The translations under genes and the position numbers were made by a program. A stretch of 64,000 nucleotides of DNA from CAZUDO01 sp964618895. Lineage in GTDB: Bacteria; Desulfobacterota; Binatia; DP-6. Location of the stretch: assembly GCA_964618895.1 (NCBI GenBank), contig CAZUDO010000031.1:101710-165709 (forward strand). The letters run 5' to 3'. Positions 33,223 through 41,339 of this stretch are shown here, in pieces (position 1 is the first letter of the stretch; every line of letters starts with the position of its first letter). Under the pieces are notes generated by a model. That model saw only the letters and a program-made list of their open reading frames with translations, did no database searches and had not been told where the DNA came from.

Positions 33223-33279
33223 CGTGACCAGCACGCGCGGTGCGTCCGCGGTTTGACACGCAGAAGGGGTGAGCCTAGG

Positions 33280-33768
33280 GTGATCACTCGTCGTCTCGGT
33301 CGATGTTGGTCCGAGATCGCCTCGCGCCCGAAAGGCCTCCGCGCGGTTGGCGCCTGCTCAGGCCGCTACCAGGAGGTTCACATCGCGTTTCCTCGGCGCC
33401 CGTTCTACGCGCCACCTGTCCGAATCCCCGTTGCCGTCTTCGCCGTCGGTCGGCGGGTATATGTGGCGGGCGCGGGAGACCGATCGGCCCGCGTGACGCT
33501 GATGGACGATGCCGGCAAGCGGCCGCTGGCGAGCCTGGGCGATGGCACCGAGGTCGCGATTCTCGCCTGGCGTCCGGGCTGGGCGGGCGCCACGAGATAC
33601 AGCGTCCGCGCGACGGACTCCGGCATCGAAGGCTGGCTCCCGGCCAGCAATCTCCGCGGCACCGAGGCCCCCCCGTTGTCGGTACCGACCGGGCCGCCTC
33701 CGCCGGCCGGCCATCCCGCGCCGCGTCCAGTCGAAGAGTCCGGGCGCCGGTTTGGCGAGCGGAGGTAG
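33280..33768 (+). CDS. Putative SH3-like beta-barrel protein
   Basis: About 162 residues. The central part (IPVAVFAVGRRVYVAGAGDR, VTLMDDAGKRPLASLGDGT, GIEGWLPASNLRGTEA) is typical of a bacterial SH3 or SH3b-like fold with a GWLPASNL ending. The C-terminus is Pro-rich and probably disordered. No clear signal peptide. The start is uncertain: GTG at 33280 is used, but no strong ribosome-binding site is visible and ATG at 33202 is also in frame. It is divergent from the cassette copy 2 leader. Function unknown. Confidence 0.5.
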   Translation: MITRRLGRCWSEIASRPKGLRAVGACSGRYQEVHIAFPRRPFYAPPVRIPVAVFAVGRRVYVAGAGDRSARVTLMDDAGKRPLASLGDGTEVAILAWRPGWAGATRYSVRATDSGIEGWLPASNLRGTEAPPLSVPTGPPPPAGHPAPRPVEESGRRFGERR

Positions 33769-33822
33769 CGACGACATGGCGTCGGCCGAGCGGACAGGGG
33801 TCTTGATCGGATGAGGTACTTC

Positions 33823-33999
33823 ATGGCGGCCACGGACGAGAAGCGGATGAGCGAGCGCGAGCAAGCGGAAGAGAAGGTCAGGGTCATCGTCGAGGATCTC
33901 GATCGTCCGACTATGGCCCTGCTCTACCGGACGCTCCACGACGCGCTCGGGTTTCGCATCGAAAGTGTCGACATCGCGATCGGAAAGTTGGGCCGGTGA
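33823..33999 (+). CDS. Small helical protein upstream of an acyl carrier protein gene
   Basis: A 58-residue charged protein (REQAEEKVRVIVEDLDRPTM, ALGFRIESVDIAIGKLGR) with predicted alpha-beta character and no recognised family. ATG at 33823 has GAGG six bases upstream. The stop overlaps the next gene's GTG (GTGA), so it is co-translated with the acyl carrier protein and may be a partner of it. Confidence 0.5.
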   Translation: MAATDEKRMSEREQAEEKVRVIVEDLDRPTMALLYRTLHDALGFRIESVDIAIGKLGR

Positions 34000-34385
34000 T
34001 CCGATGGCGTACGAAACCTCGACCGGCTCCGCGACCTGCCCCGGCGAGTCCGGGCACGTCGAGCAGGTTCGATATCCCGAGCAGGTTCGAGGGCGTAGAA
34101 GCGCACGTTCGGCGGATCGTCGCCGAGCGTCTTGGGGTGGGGCTCGAGGACCTCGTCTCAGACGTTTCTCTGCGTGACGATCTGGCTGCGGATTCGCTGG
34201 ATCTCATCGAGTTGACGCAGGCGCTCGAGGGCGCGTTCGCGATCGTGGTCCCGGAGCGCATCCTCGACGGAGTGCGGACCTACGGCGATCTCGTCCAGAC
34301 CATCGGCCTCCTGATCCGCGCGCACCGCGAAGCCGTGGCGCACGGAGCGGAAGCCGGCGCATCAGTCGATCAGCCAGTAGTGTGA
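33996..34385 (+). CDS. Acyl carrier protein-like protein
   Basis: A 129-residue protein with a disordered Pro/Arg-rich N-terminus (~30 residues) and a carrier-protein four-helix domain. It contains DDLAADSLDLIELTQALEGA, where the Ser of DSL is the expected 4'-phosphopantetheine site. The domain fits a specialised ACP. GTG at 33996 overlaps the stop of the small gene upstream. It lies close to acyl-CoA dehydrogenase fragments, but no ketosynthase is seen. Which acyl chain it carries is unknown. Confidence 0.78.
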   Translation: MIRWRTKPRPAPRPAPASPGTSSRFDIPSRFEGVEAHVRRIVAERLGVGLEDLVSDVSLRDDLAADSLDLIELTQALEGAFAIVVPERILDGVRTYGDLVQTIGLLIRAHREAVAHGAEAGASVDQPVV

Positions 34386-34860
34386 CCCCAGGGCCATAAA
34401 CGCCCCGGCGCTGGCGACGGCCAGGTAGAAATGCGGCGCTCGTCGGACGGAGGGCGGCGGATGAAATGGCGTTGGTACCGGCGATCCGGGCCTTCTGCTC
34501 GTCGCTCCCGTAGCGGACCAGCACCTCCGCGTTGCCCGTGTCCGGGGCGCTGCAGTTGAAGACCTCGGACGCGATGAAGCTCCGGCCGGTCAGCTCGGCG
34601 ATGGGCGCGTAGTCGCGGTTGTCGAGGCCGGCGCCGTGCTCGCTGTCGGGGAGGAAGAGGTTCCACAGGCCGGCGGCCTTCGCCTCGGCCTTCAGCTCTT
34701 CCATCACCGGTGGGATGCGCCACCGACGCCAGTCGAGGGTGTGCGCGAGCTGGTCGACGTAGGTGTGCTCGTTCTCGAGGATGCGCTCGCGCAGGAAGCG
34801 CTCTACTTGGGCGATGTAGTGCTGGGCGCGCTCGGAGTGGTCGGAGTCCTTTGCTGGGTC
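34362..34860 (-). pseudogene. Acyl-CoA dehydrogenase N-terminal fragment joined to a membrane-protein tail
   Basis: From 34858 down to about 34480 the minus strand reads VERFLRERILENEHTY, WRRWRIPPVMEELKAEAKAA, LWNLFLPDSEHGAG and EVFNCSAPDTGNAEVLVRYG. This is the N-terminal domain of a long-chain-type acyl-CoA dehydrogenase, ending soon after EQKARI. The FAD and catalytic domains are missing. From about 34440 to 34362, in another frame, lies FYLAVASAGAFMALGSHY and a stop, which looks like the C-terminus of an unrelated membrane protein. The join is a deletion scar. It starts directly at the stop of the ArsR gene. Confidence 0.6.
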
Positions 34861-35185
34861 AACAACACTGGGCGTCGCGGCAGCACGACGACACGAATCC
34901 GCGCAGGCGCTCGACGAACTGGCGGCAGCGTTTGGCGTCGAGACGGTAGAGGCGCTCGCGCCCCTGGCGCTCCCGCACCAGCAGGCCGGCGTCGGTCAGC
35001 ACCTTGAGATGATGCGAGATGGCCGGCCGCGAGAGCTGGAAGCGCTCCGACAGGTCGCCCACGTTCAAGCGGGCGCGCGACAGCAGCAGCACGATCTGCT
35101 GGCGGGTCGGGTCGCCGAGCGCCGTCAGGAACCGGCCGAGATCGGCCAGCTGGCTCACTTCCGGAAGGTCGGCGGCGGCTTCCAT
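34859..35185 (-). CDS. ArsR/SmtB-family transcriptional regulator
   Basis: A 108-residue winged-helix protein with LGDPTRQQIVLLLSRARLNV, GDLSERFQLSRPAISHHLKV and LTDAGLLVRERQGRERLYRL, the standard ArsR fold. The typical alpha-3 metal motif ELCVCDL is not present, but the C-terminus ends CCRDAQCC, a possible thiol sensor. A good promoter with a palindrome lies just upstream (35197-35223), so autoregulation is likely. The gene it regulates is not obvious; downstream lies only a gene remnant. Confidence 0.88.
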   Translation of the reverse strand: MEAAADLPEVSQLADLGRFLTALGDPTRQQIVLLLSRARLNVGDLSERFQLSRPAISHHLKVLTDAGLLVRERQGRERLYRLDAKRCRQFVERLRGFVSSCCRDAQCC

Positions 35186-35196
35186 CGGTCAAAACG

Positions 35197-35223
35197 ATTA
35201 AACCGGTTGTGTCCGTGTGTCAA
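35197..35223 (-). promoter_or_regulatory. Promoter and AACCGGTT palindrome of the ArsR gene
   Basis: On the minus strand TTGACA (35223-35218) is a consensus -35. TTTAAT (35202-35197, spacer 15) or TAATCG (spacer 17) is the -10. The 8-base palindrome AACCGGTT (35208-35201) sits in the spacer, placing it ideally as an operator. The start codon follows at 35185, so the mRNA leader is very short. Confidence 0.55.
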
Positions 35224-35303
35224 GGCAGGGCCGATTCGACGCACCGCGCTTCGTCCCCGTTGACTGAGCTGGCGGCGGGAGGAATACGCGACCCGGCACG
35301 TTC

Positions 35304-36389
35304 ATGTCGACCGACCCCGCCTGGTACTTCGCCTACGGCAGCAACCTCGACGCGGACACTTTCACGGGCCGCCGCGGCATGCGCCCGCTGGCGACGCGCA
35401 TCGCCCGTCTCGACGGCCATCGGCTGTGCTTCGACATCCCGATCGGCCCCGGCGAGCGCGGCGTCGCCAACCTGGCACACGCGCCCGGCGCGCACACCTG
35501 GGGCGTCCTCTACCTGCTCACGCCCGACGACTTCGCCCACCTGGACCGCACCGAGGGCGTGCCGAACGGCATCTACCAGCGCATGACCGTCGAGGTGGTG
35601 ACCGCCGCCGGCGACCGTCTGCGCGCCGCGACCTATCAGTCGCCGCTCGGCGGACGCAGCCGGAAGCCGTCCGCGCGCTACATGCGTCTGCTGCTCGAGG
35701 GCGCGCGCACGCATGGGCTGCCGCGCGACTGGATCTGCCGGCTCGAACGCTTCGAACTCGCCTGGGACGAACGCCCCGACCGCAACCCCGACCCCCGCCG
35801 AAAGGAGCCCACGATGGCACGCCGAACCGTCCGCTTCTACTACGCCTACAACAGCCCGTTCGCCTTCCTGGCCAACACCCGCCTCGAGCGGGAGCTGGCC
35901 CCCCACGACGTGGCGGTCGAGTACCGCCCGGTGTACGCGCCGCGCACGGGCGGAGGCCTCGACCCCAACTCGCCCCGCATCCGCTACATTTTCGAGGACG
36001 TGCGCCGCTTCGCCGACGCCTACGGCATCACCCTCAACCCGGGGCCGTTCGCCGACACCAAGAAGGCGTGCCTGGGGTTCTTCTTTGCGGACGCGCACGG
36101 CCGCGGGCGGGCGTACCACGACGGCGTCTACCGCGCGCGCTGGCTCGACGCGGGCGACATCGGCAGCGACGACACGCTGGCGGCGGTCGCGACCGACGCA
36201 GGGCTCGACCCGCGCGCGTTCCGCGACACGCTGGCCGCCGGCGCGCACGAGGCGGCGCTCGAGCAGAGCAACCTCGACGCCCAGAACGACGGCGTGTTCG
36301 GCTTTCCGTTCTTCGTCTATGATGGCCAGCACTTCTGGGGCAACGATCGCATCGAGTGGCTCGTGCGCGAGCTGCAACGCAGCAGCTGA
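35304..36389 (+). CDS. Gamma-glutamylcyclotransferase-like domain fused to DsbA-like 2-hydroxychromene-2-carboxylate isomerase domain
   Basis: A 361-residue fusion. Residues 1-165 form a GGCT-like domain with the AYGSNLD signature near residue 11, GVLYLLTPDDFAHLDRTEG and a GIYQRMTVEV block. Residues 171-361 form a kappa-GST/DsbA-type thioredoxin fold with YYAYNSPFAFLANTRLER, the insertion helices, and GVFGFPFFVYDGQHFWGND. The start of the second domain is Met171 (35814), with AGGAG 6 bases upstream, so it could also be translated separately. Both domains act on glutathione or glutathionylated intermediates, so the pairing makes functional sense. The frame shows no break. Confidence 0.82.
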   Translation: MSTDPAWYFAYGSNLDADTFTGRRGMRPLATRIARLDGHRLCFDIPIGPGERGVANLAHAPGAHTWGVLYLLTPDDFAHLDRTEGVPNGIYQRMTVEVVTAAGDRLRAATYQSPLGGRSRKPSARYMRLLLEGARTHGLPRDWICRLERFELAWDERPDRNPDPRRKEPTMARRTVRFYYAYNSPFAFLANTRLERELAPHDVAVEYRPVYAPRTGGGLDPNSPRIRYIFEDVRRFADAYGITLNPGPFADTKKACLGFFFADAHGRGRAYHDGVYRARWLDAGDIGSDDTLAAVATDAGLDPRAFRDTLAAGAHEAALEQSNLDAQNDGVFGFPFFVYDGQHFWGNDRIEWLVRELQRSS

Positions 36390-36404
36390 GAAGGAGACCC
36401 GACT

Positions 36405-37139
36405 CTATCGCATACGGAGGCCGGCGCGCTCCACGAGGACGAGCGATGCCGGCAGGACGAGCAGGTCGCACACCACGCCGGTGATCATGGTGAGCCCGGT
36501 CAGGAGCGAGAAGTACCCCTGCGCGGTCGTGACCGCGCACAGGGTGGCCGGCACGGCGATGGTGCGCACCGCCGCCAGCAAGGAGGTGATGGCGTTCAAC
36601 GCATGTCCGCTCCAGGCGTACACGCCCATCGTCCAGACGACCGTCAGACCGGCGACGCCGAGGGGGACCAGTACGCCGGCCACATGGCGAAAGAAGCCGG
36701 CCAGCGTGACCCCGAGGACCACCACCGCGAGCGGCAGCAGCACACGCTGGTCGCGATCGACGTAGAACGACACGTCGTGCTTCTGCACCGGCATGCCGGT
36801 CAGGTAGAGGGTGACGCCGTTTCCGGCGTGCGCGGCCATCAGACGGCGGAGATCGTCGATCAGACGCGTGCGGTAGACGGGGTCGTCGGGCCGATCCGCA
36901 ATCTGGATCAGGAAGGCCCCTGTGCGCCGATCGCCGGAGACGAGCCAGCCGGTCACGTCGGGGTTGCGGTCGAGGGCGGCACGCGTACGCGCCTCCACGC
37001 CGGGTGTGTCCAACGGCGGGAGAACCAGGGGCCGCGGCTCCGCCCCCGACTCGCCGCCGACCAGCTCCTCGACCGTGGTGAGGCTCCACACCGCCCGCAC
37101 ACCCTCCCAGCCTTGGATCGTGCGTGTGATGGCATCCAC
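36405..37139 (-). pseudogene. RND/MMPL-type exporter fragment
   Basis: A 244-residue remnant of an MMPL/RND transporter. A porter-domain tail (RTIQGWEGVRAVWSLTTVEE) is followed by membrane segments (RVLLPLAVVVLGVTLAG, VAGLTVVWTMGVYAW, ALNAITSLLAAV). The sequence jumps from TSLLAAV to TIAVPATLCAVTTAQGYFS, and the next conserved loop is also shortened (SLLTGLTMITG), indicating internal deletions. Full proteins are about 800 residues. The same frame continues 5' of the GTG at 37139 with SGDGLQL, so the 5' end was also lost. It sits 14 bases from the exported protein gene. Confidence 0.65.
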
Positions 37140-37152
37140 CAGCTGCAGGCCG

Positions 37153-37551
37153 TCACCTGACAGCAGGCGCGGGTGGGTGAGCCGCGGCCGCCGCGCTGGC
37201 GAGCGCCTCCTGATACCGGATCATGTCGCCATGCCCGGCCGCATCGGCGGGCCAGTTGGCGTCCTCTTTCTTCCGGATCTCCGCCACCACGCGCGCCAGC
37301 ACCTTGGTCCGGAGGAGCGTCTGCACCACCGCGGCGTCGCCGCGGGCGATCAGTTGCACCTCGCCCACCTTGCGGGTGGCGTCCGGAACCGGCGTGCGCG
37401 CGACGACACGGTCCGCCGATGCATCGAGCAGCGCCGCCGGCAGGGCCGCTGGCTCGCTCGCGGCGAGTGCACGCAGTGCGCACGACAGCAGGGCGGGGAG
37501 CACCAGCACGAGTCGCATGCGGGCGGCAGGCCGCCGTGGTCCGCGTCGCAT
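37153..37551 (-). CDS. Exported protein of unknown function
   Basis: A 132-residue protein with a signal peptide (LVLVLPALLSCALRALA, cleavage near residue 30). The mature part of about 100 residues is charged and helical (DATRKVGEVQLIARGDAAVV, LARVVAEIRKKEDANWPADA). No family recognised. ATG at 37551 has GAGG 5 bases upstream; ATG at 37518 would also start a plausible signal peptide. It is divergent from the acyl-CoA dehydrogenase gene, sharing the 37606-37625 palindrome region, and probably was co-transcribed with the RND pump now broken downstream. Confidence 0.6.
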   Translation of the reverse strand: MRRGPRRPAARMRLVLVLPALLSCALRALAASEPAALPAALLDASADRVVARTPVPDATRKVGEVQLIARGDAAVVQTLLRTKVLARVVAEIRKKEDANWPADAAGHGDMIRYQEALASAAAAAHPPAPAVR

Positions 37552-37605
37552 GAGCGCCTCGCCGTCTACGCGACGGGGGAGAGTGGCGCAAGCCGCCGAC
37601 CTTGC

Positions 37606-37625
37606 ACCCAAACGGCCGTTTGGGT
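37606..37625. promoter_or_regulatory. Perfect 20-bp palindrome, likely operator
   Basis: ACCCAAACGG followed by its exact inverse, CCGTTTGGGT, with no loop, 13 bases before the acyl-CoA dehydrogenase start and 54 bases from the divergent exported-protein start. Size and AAACGGCCGTTT core are those of TetR-family operators that often control acyl-CoA metabolism. No such regulator gene is adjacent. Confidence 0.7.
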
Positions 37626-37638
37626 AGGCCTCGGGGCC

Positions 37639-38817
37639 ATGCAGATCGCCCTCACCACCGAACAGGAACGCCTCCGCCTGGAGCTGCGCGAGTACTTCGC
37701 GGGCCTGGTCACGCCCGCCTACCAGGCCGAGCTCGCGGTCTCGGAGGGCGGCGGCCCCATGTACCACCAGGTGCTCCGCAAGATGGGGCGCGACGGCTGG
37801 CTCGGCATCGGCTGGCCGGTCGAGTACGGCGGCCAGGGGCGCACGTCGATCGAGCAGTTCCTGTTCTTCGACGAGGCCATGTACGCCGGCATCATGGTCC
37901 CGACGCTCACCTTGAACGCGGTCGCACCCACGCTCATGCAGCACGGCAACGAGGAGCAGAAGAAGACCATCCTGCCGCGCATCCTGCGCGGCGAGTGCCA
38001 CTTCGCGATCGGCTACACCGAGCCGTCGGCCGGCACCGACCTGGCGTCGCTGCGCACCAAGGCGGTGCGCGACGGCGACAGCTGGGTGATCAACGGCAAC
38101 AAGATCTACACCAGCCAGGCCGAGTACGCCGACTACATCTGGCTGGCCGCGCGCACTAACCCGAACGCGCCCAAGAAGCACGACGGTCTTTCCATGTTCA
38201 TGGTGCCGACCGATGCCGCCGGCTACCGCCATACGCCCATCACCACCATGGGCGGCTTCCGCACCAACTCGACCTACTACGAGGACGTGCGCGTGCCGGC
38301 CGACCACCTGATCGGGCCGCAGGACGGGGGCTGGTGGCTGATCGTCACCCAGCTGAACCACGAGCGCGTGTCGCTCATGACCGTCGGCATGGTGCAGAAG
38401 CTGTGGGAGGACGTGGTGGCGTGGGCGAAGGCCACGACCCTCGCGTCCGGCACGCGGGTGATCGAGCAGGGCTGGGTGCAGGCCAACCTGGCGCGAGTCA
38501 AGGCCGGGCTCGAAGTCCTGCGCGTGGTCAACTGGAAGCAGGCATGGGCGCTCGCGCAGGGGTCGCTCAACTACGCCGACGCCTCGGTGGTGAAGGTCTT
38601 CGGCAGCGAGTTCTACGTCACGGCCTACAAGCTGCTGCTGGAAGTGCTGGGCGACGCCGGGGCCATCCGCGACGGCAGCCCGGACGCCGTGCTACGCGGC
38701 CGTTGCGAGCGTCTCTACCGCGGCCACGCCCCCATCCTCACCTTCGGTGGCGGGACCAACGAAGTGCAGCGCGAGATCATCGCCATGGCCGGGCTCGGCA
38801 TGCCCCGCGCCCGCTGA
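37639..38817 (+). CDS. Acyl-CoA dehydrogenase, subunit 1 of a pair
   Basis: A 392-residue flavoprotein with GWLGIGWPVEYGGQGRT, the FAD/substrate block CHFAIGYTEPSAGTDLASL, and the C-terminal TFGGGTNEVQREIIAMAGLG motif. Together with the next gene (10 bases on) it resembles heteromeric alpha2beta2 acyl-CoA dehydrogenases of the FadE26/27 or FadE28/29 type used on steroid side chains and other bulky acyl-CoAs. Which subunit carries the catalytic base is not resolved by eye. ATG at 37639 lies directly behind the palindromic operator. Confidence 0.9.
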   Translation: MQIALTTEQERLRLELREYFAGLVTPAYQAELAVSEGGGPMYHQVLRKMGRDGWLGIGWPVEYGGQGRTSIEQFLFFDEAMYAGIMVPTLTLNAVAPTLMQHGNEEQKKTILPRILRGECHFAIGYTEPSAGTDLASLRTKAVRDGDSWVINGNKIYTSQAEYADYIWLAARTNPNAPKKHDGLSMFMVPTDAAGYRHTPITTMGGFRTNSTYYEDVRVPADHLIGPQDGGWWLIVTQLNHERVSLMTVGMVQKLWEDVVAWAKATTLASGTRVIEQGWVQANLARVKAGLEVLRVVNWKQAWALAQGSLNYADASVVKVFGSEFYVTAYKLLLEVLGDAGAIRDGSPDAVLRGRCERLYRGHAPILTFGGGTNEVQREIIAMAGLGMPRAR

Positions 38818-38827
38818 GGAGCAGAAC

Positions 38828-39937
38828 ATGGACTTCACCTTCACGGCCGACCAGGAAGCGCTGCGCGAGCTGGCGCGGAAGATCCTGACCGATCACTCGA
38901 CCGACGATCGCCTGAAGCAGCTGAAGGCCGCCGGCGAATGGTTCGACGCCGCGACCTGGAACACGCTCGCGCAGGCGAGCCTGCTCGGCGTGGCAGTGCC
39001 GGAGGAGTTCGGCGGCTCGGGCCTCGGGCTCGTCGAGCTGGCGCTCCTGTGCGAGGAGGTCGGCCGGACGGTGGCGCAGGTGCCGGTGCTCGCATCGCTC
39101 GTGCTGGGTGCGTTGCCGTTGGCCGAGTTCGGCAGCGCGGCGCAGAAGAAGACCTGGCTGCCGGGCGTGGCGGCGGGCACGACCATCCTGACCGCCGGGC
39201 TGGTGGAGGTGGCCAACGACGACCCGTGCCGTCCGACCACTGCCGCGCGCAAGGACGGCGCCGGCTGGCGTCTGGAAGGCGCCAAGATCTGCGTACCCGC
39301 CGGCGACCGTGCGACGCGCGTCCTGGTGCCGGCACGCACCGGTGCCGGCACCGTGGGCGTGTTCCTGGTCGATCCGAAGTCGGCGGGCGTCACCGTCGAG
39401 ACGCAGGTGCTGACCAACTGGGAGCCGCACGCCAAGCTCACCTTCGCCGGCGCAAAGGCGGACGACGTGCTCGGCGACCCGGCACGCGGCGAGCCGATCG
39501 TGCGCTGGCTCACGGAGCGTGCCCTGGCCGCCTACTGCGCCACCCAGGTAGGCGTGTGCGACCAGGCCCTTCGCATGACCGCCACCTACACCACCGAGCG
39601 GAAGCAGTTCGACCGCGCCATCGCCACCTTCCAGGCCGTGCAGCAGCGCGCCGCCGACGCGTTCATCGACCTCGAGGTCATCCGCATGTCCACCTGGGAG
39701 GCGGTCTGCCGGCTTACCGCGGGAGAGCCCGCCGCCAGCCACGTCCGCATCGCGAAGTACTGGGCCGCCGCCGGCGGCCAGCGCATCGCGGTCGCGACCC
39801 AGCATCTGCACGGCGGCATCGGGGTCGATGTCGACTACGCGCTGCACCGGTACTTCTGCTGGGCCAAGCACCTCGAGCTGGTGCTCGGGGCGGCGTCGGC
39901 GCAGCTGGCGAAGATCGGCGCGGAGATCGCGGCGTGA
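38828..39937 (+). CDS. Acyl-CoA dehydrogenase, subunit 2 of a pair
   Basis: A 369-residue acyl-CoA dehydrogenase paralogue: LLGVAVPEEFGGSGLGLVEL, then a short middle domain lacking the usual TEP/SGSD FAD block (LTAGLVEVANDDPCRPTTAA). The C-terminal domain has ERKQFDRAIATFQAVQQR and ATQHLHGGIGVDVDYALHRY. The degenerate middle motifs are expected of the partner subunit in heteromeric dehydrogenases. ATG at 38828 has GAGGAG upstream. The stop overlaps the lipoprotein GTG (GTGA). Confidence 0.88.
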   Translation: MDFTFTADQEALRELARKILTDHSTDDRLKQLKAAGEWFDAATWNTLAQASLLGVAVPEEFGGSGLGLVELALLCEEVGRTVAQVPVLASLVLGALPLAEFGSAAQKKTWLPGVAAGTTILTAGLVEVANDDPCRPTTAARKDGAGWRLEGAKICVPAGDRATRVLVPARTGAGTVGVFLVDPKSAGVTVETQVLTNWEPHAKLTFAGAKADDVLGDPARGEPIVRWLTERALAAYCATQVGVCDQALRMTATYTTERKQFDRAIATFQAVQQRAADAFIDLEVIRMSTWEAVCRLTAGEPAASHVRIAKYWAAAGGQRIAVATQHLHGGIGVDVDYALHRYFCWAKHLELVLGAASAQLAKIGAEIAA

Positions 39938-40521
39938 CCCGCGCGCGTACGAACCGCCGTGCCGCCGGGGTCCTCGTGGCCTGTCTCTCCGGGCTCGCCG
40001 GGTGCAGCACGACGCACCCGGCCGCCCCCGCGGCCACGCCGAGCGCGCGCGACCACGCACTCGAGCGCGCCCGGGTGGTCGAGATCACGGCGACCGTCGA
40101 CGCCGTCGACCCGCAGGCGCGGCGGATCACGTTCCGCGTCCCGAAGGGCGAGCCGGTCACGCTCGCGGTCGACGAGAGCGTGCGCACCCTGGGCCGGGTA
40201 CGGCGGGGCGACCGGGTGAAGGTGCGCTACCGCCAGTCGGTCGCGGTGCAGATCCGGAAACCCGGCGCGCCCGGGACGGCTCGCGCACCGTCCGGGCAGG
40301 CGCCCGCAGGCGCCGGGACGCGGTCCCTCACGGTGACGACCAAGCTGTCGGCTGTCGACCGGAAGCACGAGACCGTCACCTTCACCGGCGCCGACGGCAA
40401 GCCCACGACGGTCGGGGTTCCCGACCCGGCCGAGCTCGACACCATCGCGGCCGGGGACCTGGTCGAGATCACCTACGTCGAGGCGGTGGTACTCACCGTG
40501 ACCAAGGTACGCCGGAAGTGA
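39934..40521 (+). CDS. Putative lipoprotein with beta-rich repeats
   Basis: A 195-residue protein with a lipobox (VACLSGLAGC, Cys near residue 24) and two similar beta modules: EITATVDAVDPQARRITFRV and TVTTKLSAVDRKHETVTFTG, each followed by a KPT/EPV-type strand and a GDRVKVRY or GDLVEITY strand. This duplication suggests a repeated small beta domain. No function known. GTG at 39934 overlaps the upstream dehydrogenase stop. The 3' end overlaps the convergent DUF374 gene by 29 bases. Confidence 0.75.
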   Translation: MTRARTNRRAAGVLVACLSGLAGCSTTHPAAPAATPSARDHALERARVVEITATVDAVDPQARRITFRVPKGEPVTLAVDESVRTLGRVRRGDRVKVRYRQSVAVQIRKPGAPGTARAPSGQAPAGAGTRSLTVTTKLSAVDRKHETVTFTGADGKPTTVGVPDPAELDTIAAGDLVEITYVEAVVLTVTKVRRK

Positions 40522-41239
40522 CCGCCGCCGCCCGGCGCGCCGACCCGTAGTCGTCGTCGGCCTGCCCGCAGGCGGCGCGCGCCGCCGCCCGGGCGCGCAG
40601 CAGGCGCTCGGTCAGGAGGTCCCGCAGGCGATCGATCTCCGCCTCGTCGGCGTCACCCGGCACCAGGATTGGCTCCTCGAACGCGAACACCATGCGGCTG
40701 AACGGCAGGGGTACGATGGTGCGGTCCCAGGAGCCGAACTCGATGCACCGTGTGGCCCACCAATTCCCCGGGACGACGGGAAGCCCGGTGGCGCGCGCGA
40801 GCAGGAGGGCGCCCGCCTTCGCTACCCCCGCGGGGCCGAGCGGGCCGTCGACGATCACCCCCGCGCTGCACCGATGCCGGTTCACCTCGGCGCTCATCGC
40901 CTCCAGGGCCTCCCGGCCGCCGTGCCGGGTCGAGCCGCGGGCGGCGCGCAGACCGAAGAGCGCCATCGTGTGCGCGATCAGGTCGCCGTCCCGGCTGGCG
41001 CTCACCATGACGACGCCGTCGCGGTCGCGGAAGTGGTACGGCAGGTACAGCATCCCCTGGTGGAAGCCGGCGAAGCAGATCGGCAGCCCACGGCGCAGGA
41101 ACTGGTCCTCGTGCTCCTTGTGCAGGAAGCGGATGCGACAGGAGCGGAAGAGCAGGTACGACAGGGCGAAGAAGGCCTTCGGGACGATCCAGAGCAGGAA
41201 CGCGGTCCGTCGCGGGCGGTCTTGGCGGAGCGTGGCCAT
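40493..41239 (-). CDS. DUF374 lysophospholipid acyltransferase-like protein
   Basis: A 248-residue protein of the DUF374 family, related to the lysophospholipid/lipid A acyltransferases. A hydrophobic N-terminal segment (FLLWIVPKAFFALSYLLF) precedes the HQG acceptor-site motif in CFAGFHQGMLYLPYHF, the RDGDLIAHTMALFGLRAARG block with STRHGG, DGPLGPAGVAKAGALLLA, and a C-terminal FSRMVFAFEEPI. It probably works in outer-membrane lipid assembly. ATG at 41239 gives the expected N-terminus; the frame is open further upstream. Confidence 0.85.
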   Translation of the reverse strand: MATLRQDRPRRTAFLLWIVPKAFFALSYLLFRSCRIRFLHKEHEDQFLRRGLPICFAGFHQGMLYLPYHFRDRDGVVMVSASRDGDLIAHTMALFGLRAARGSTRHGGREALEAMSAEVNRHRCSAGVIVDGPLGPAGVAKAGALLLARATGLPVVPGNWWATRCIEFGSWDRTIVPLPFSRMVFAFEEPILVPGDADEAEIDRLRDLLTERLLRARAAARAACGQADDDYGSARRAAAVTSGVPWSR

Positions 41240-41339
41240 GGGATCGGCGGCGCGCCCGGATAGCGCGCGGACCGCGGCGCCGTCAACGAAACGACGTGCG
41301 ACTGGAGATCCGCTGCCGACTTCGCTAGGCAGCACCGAC

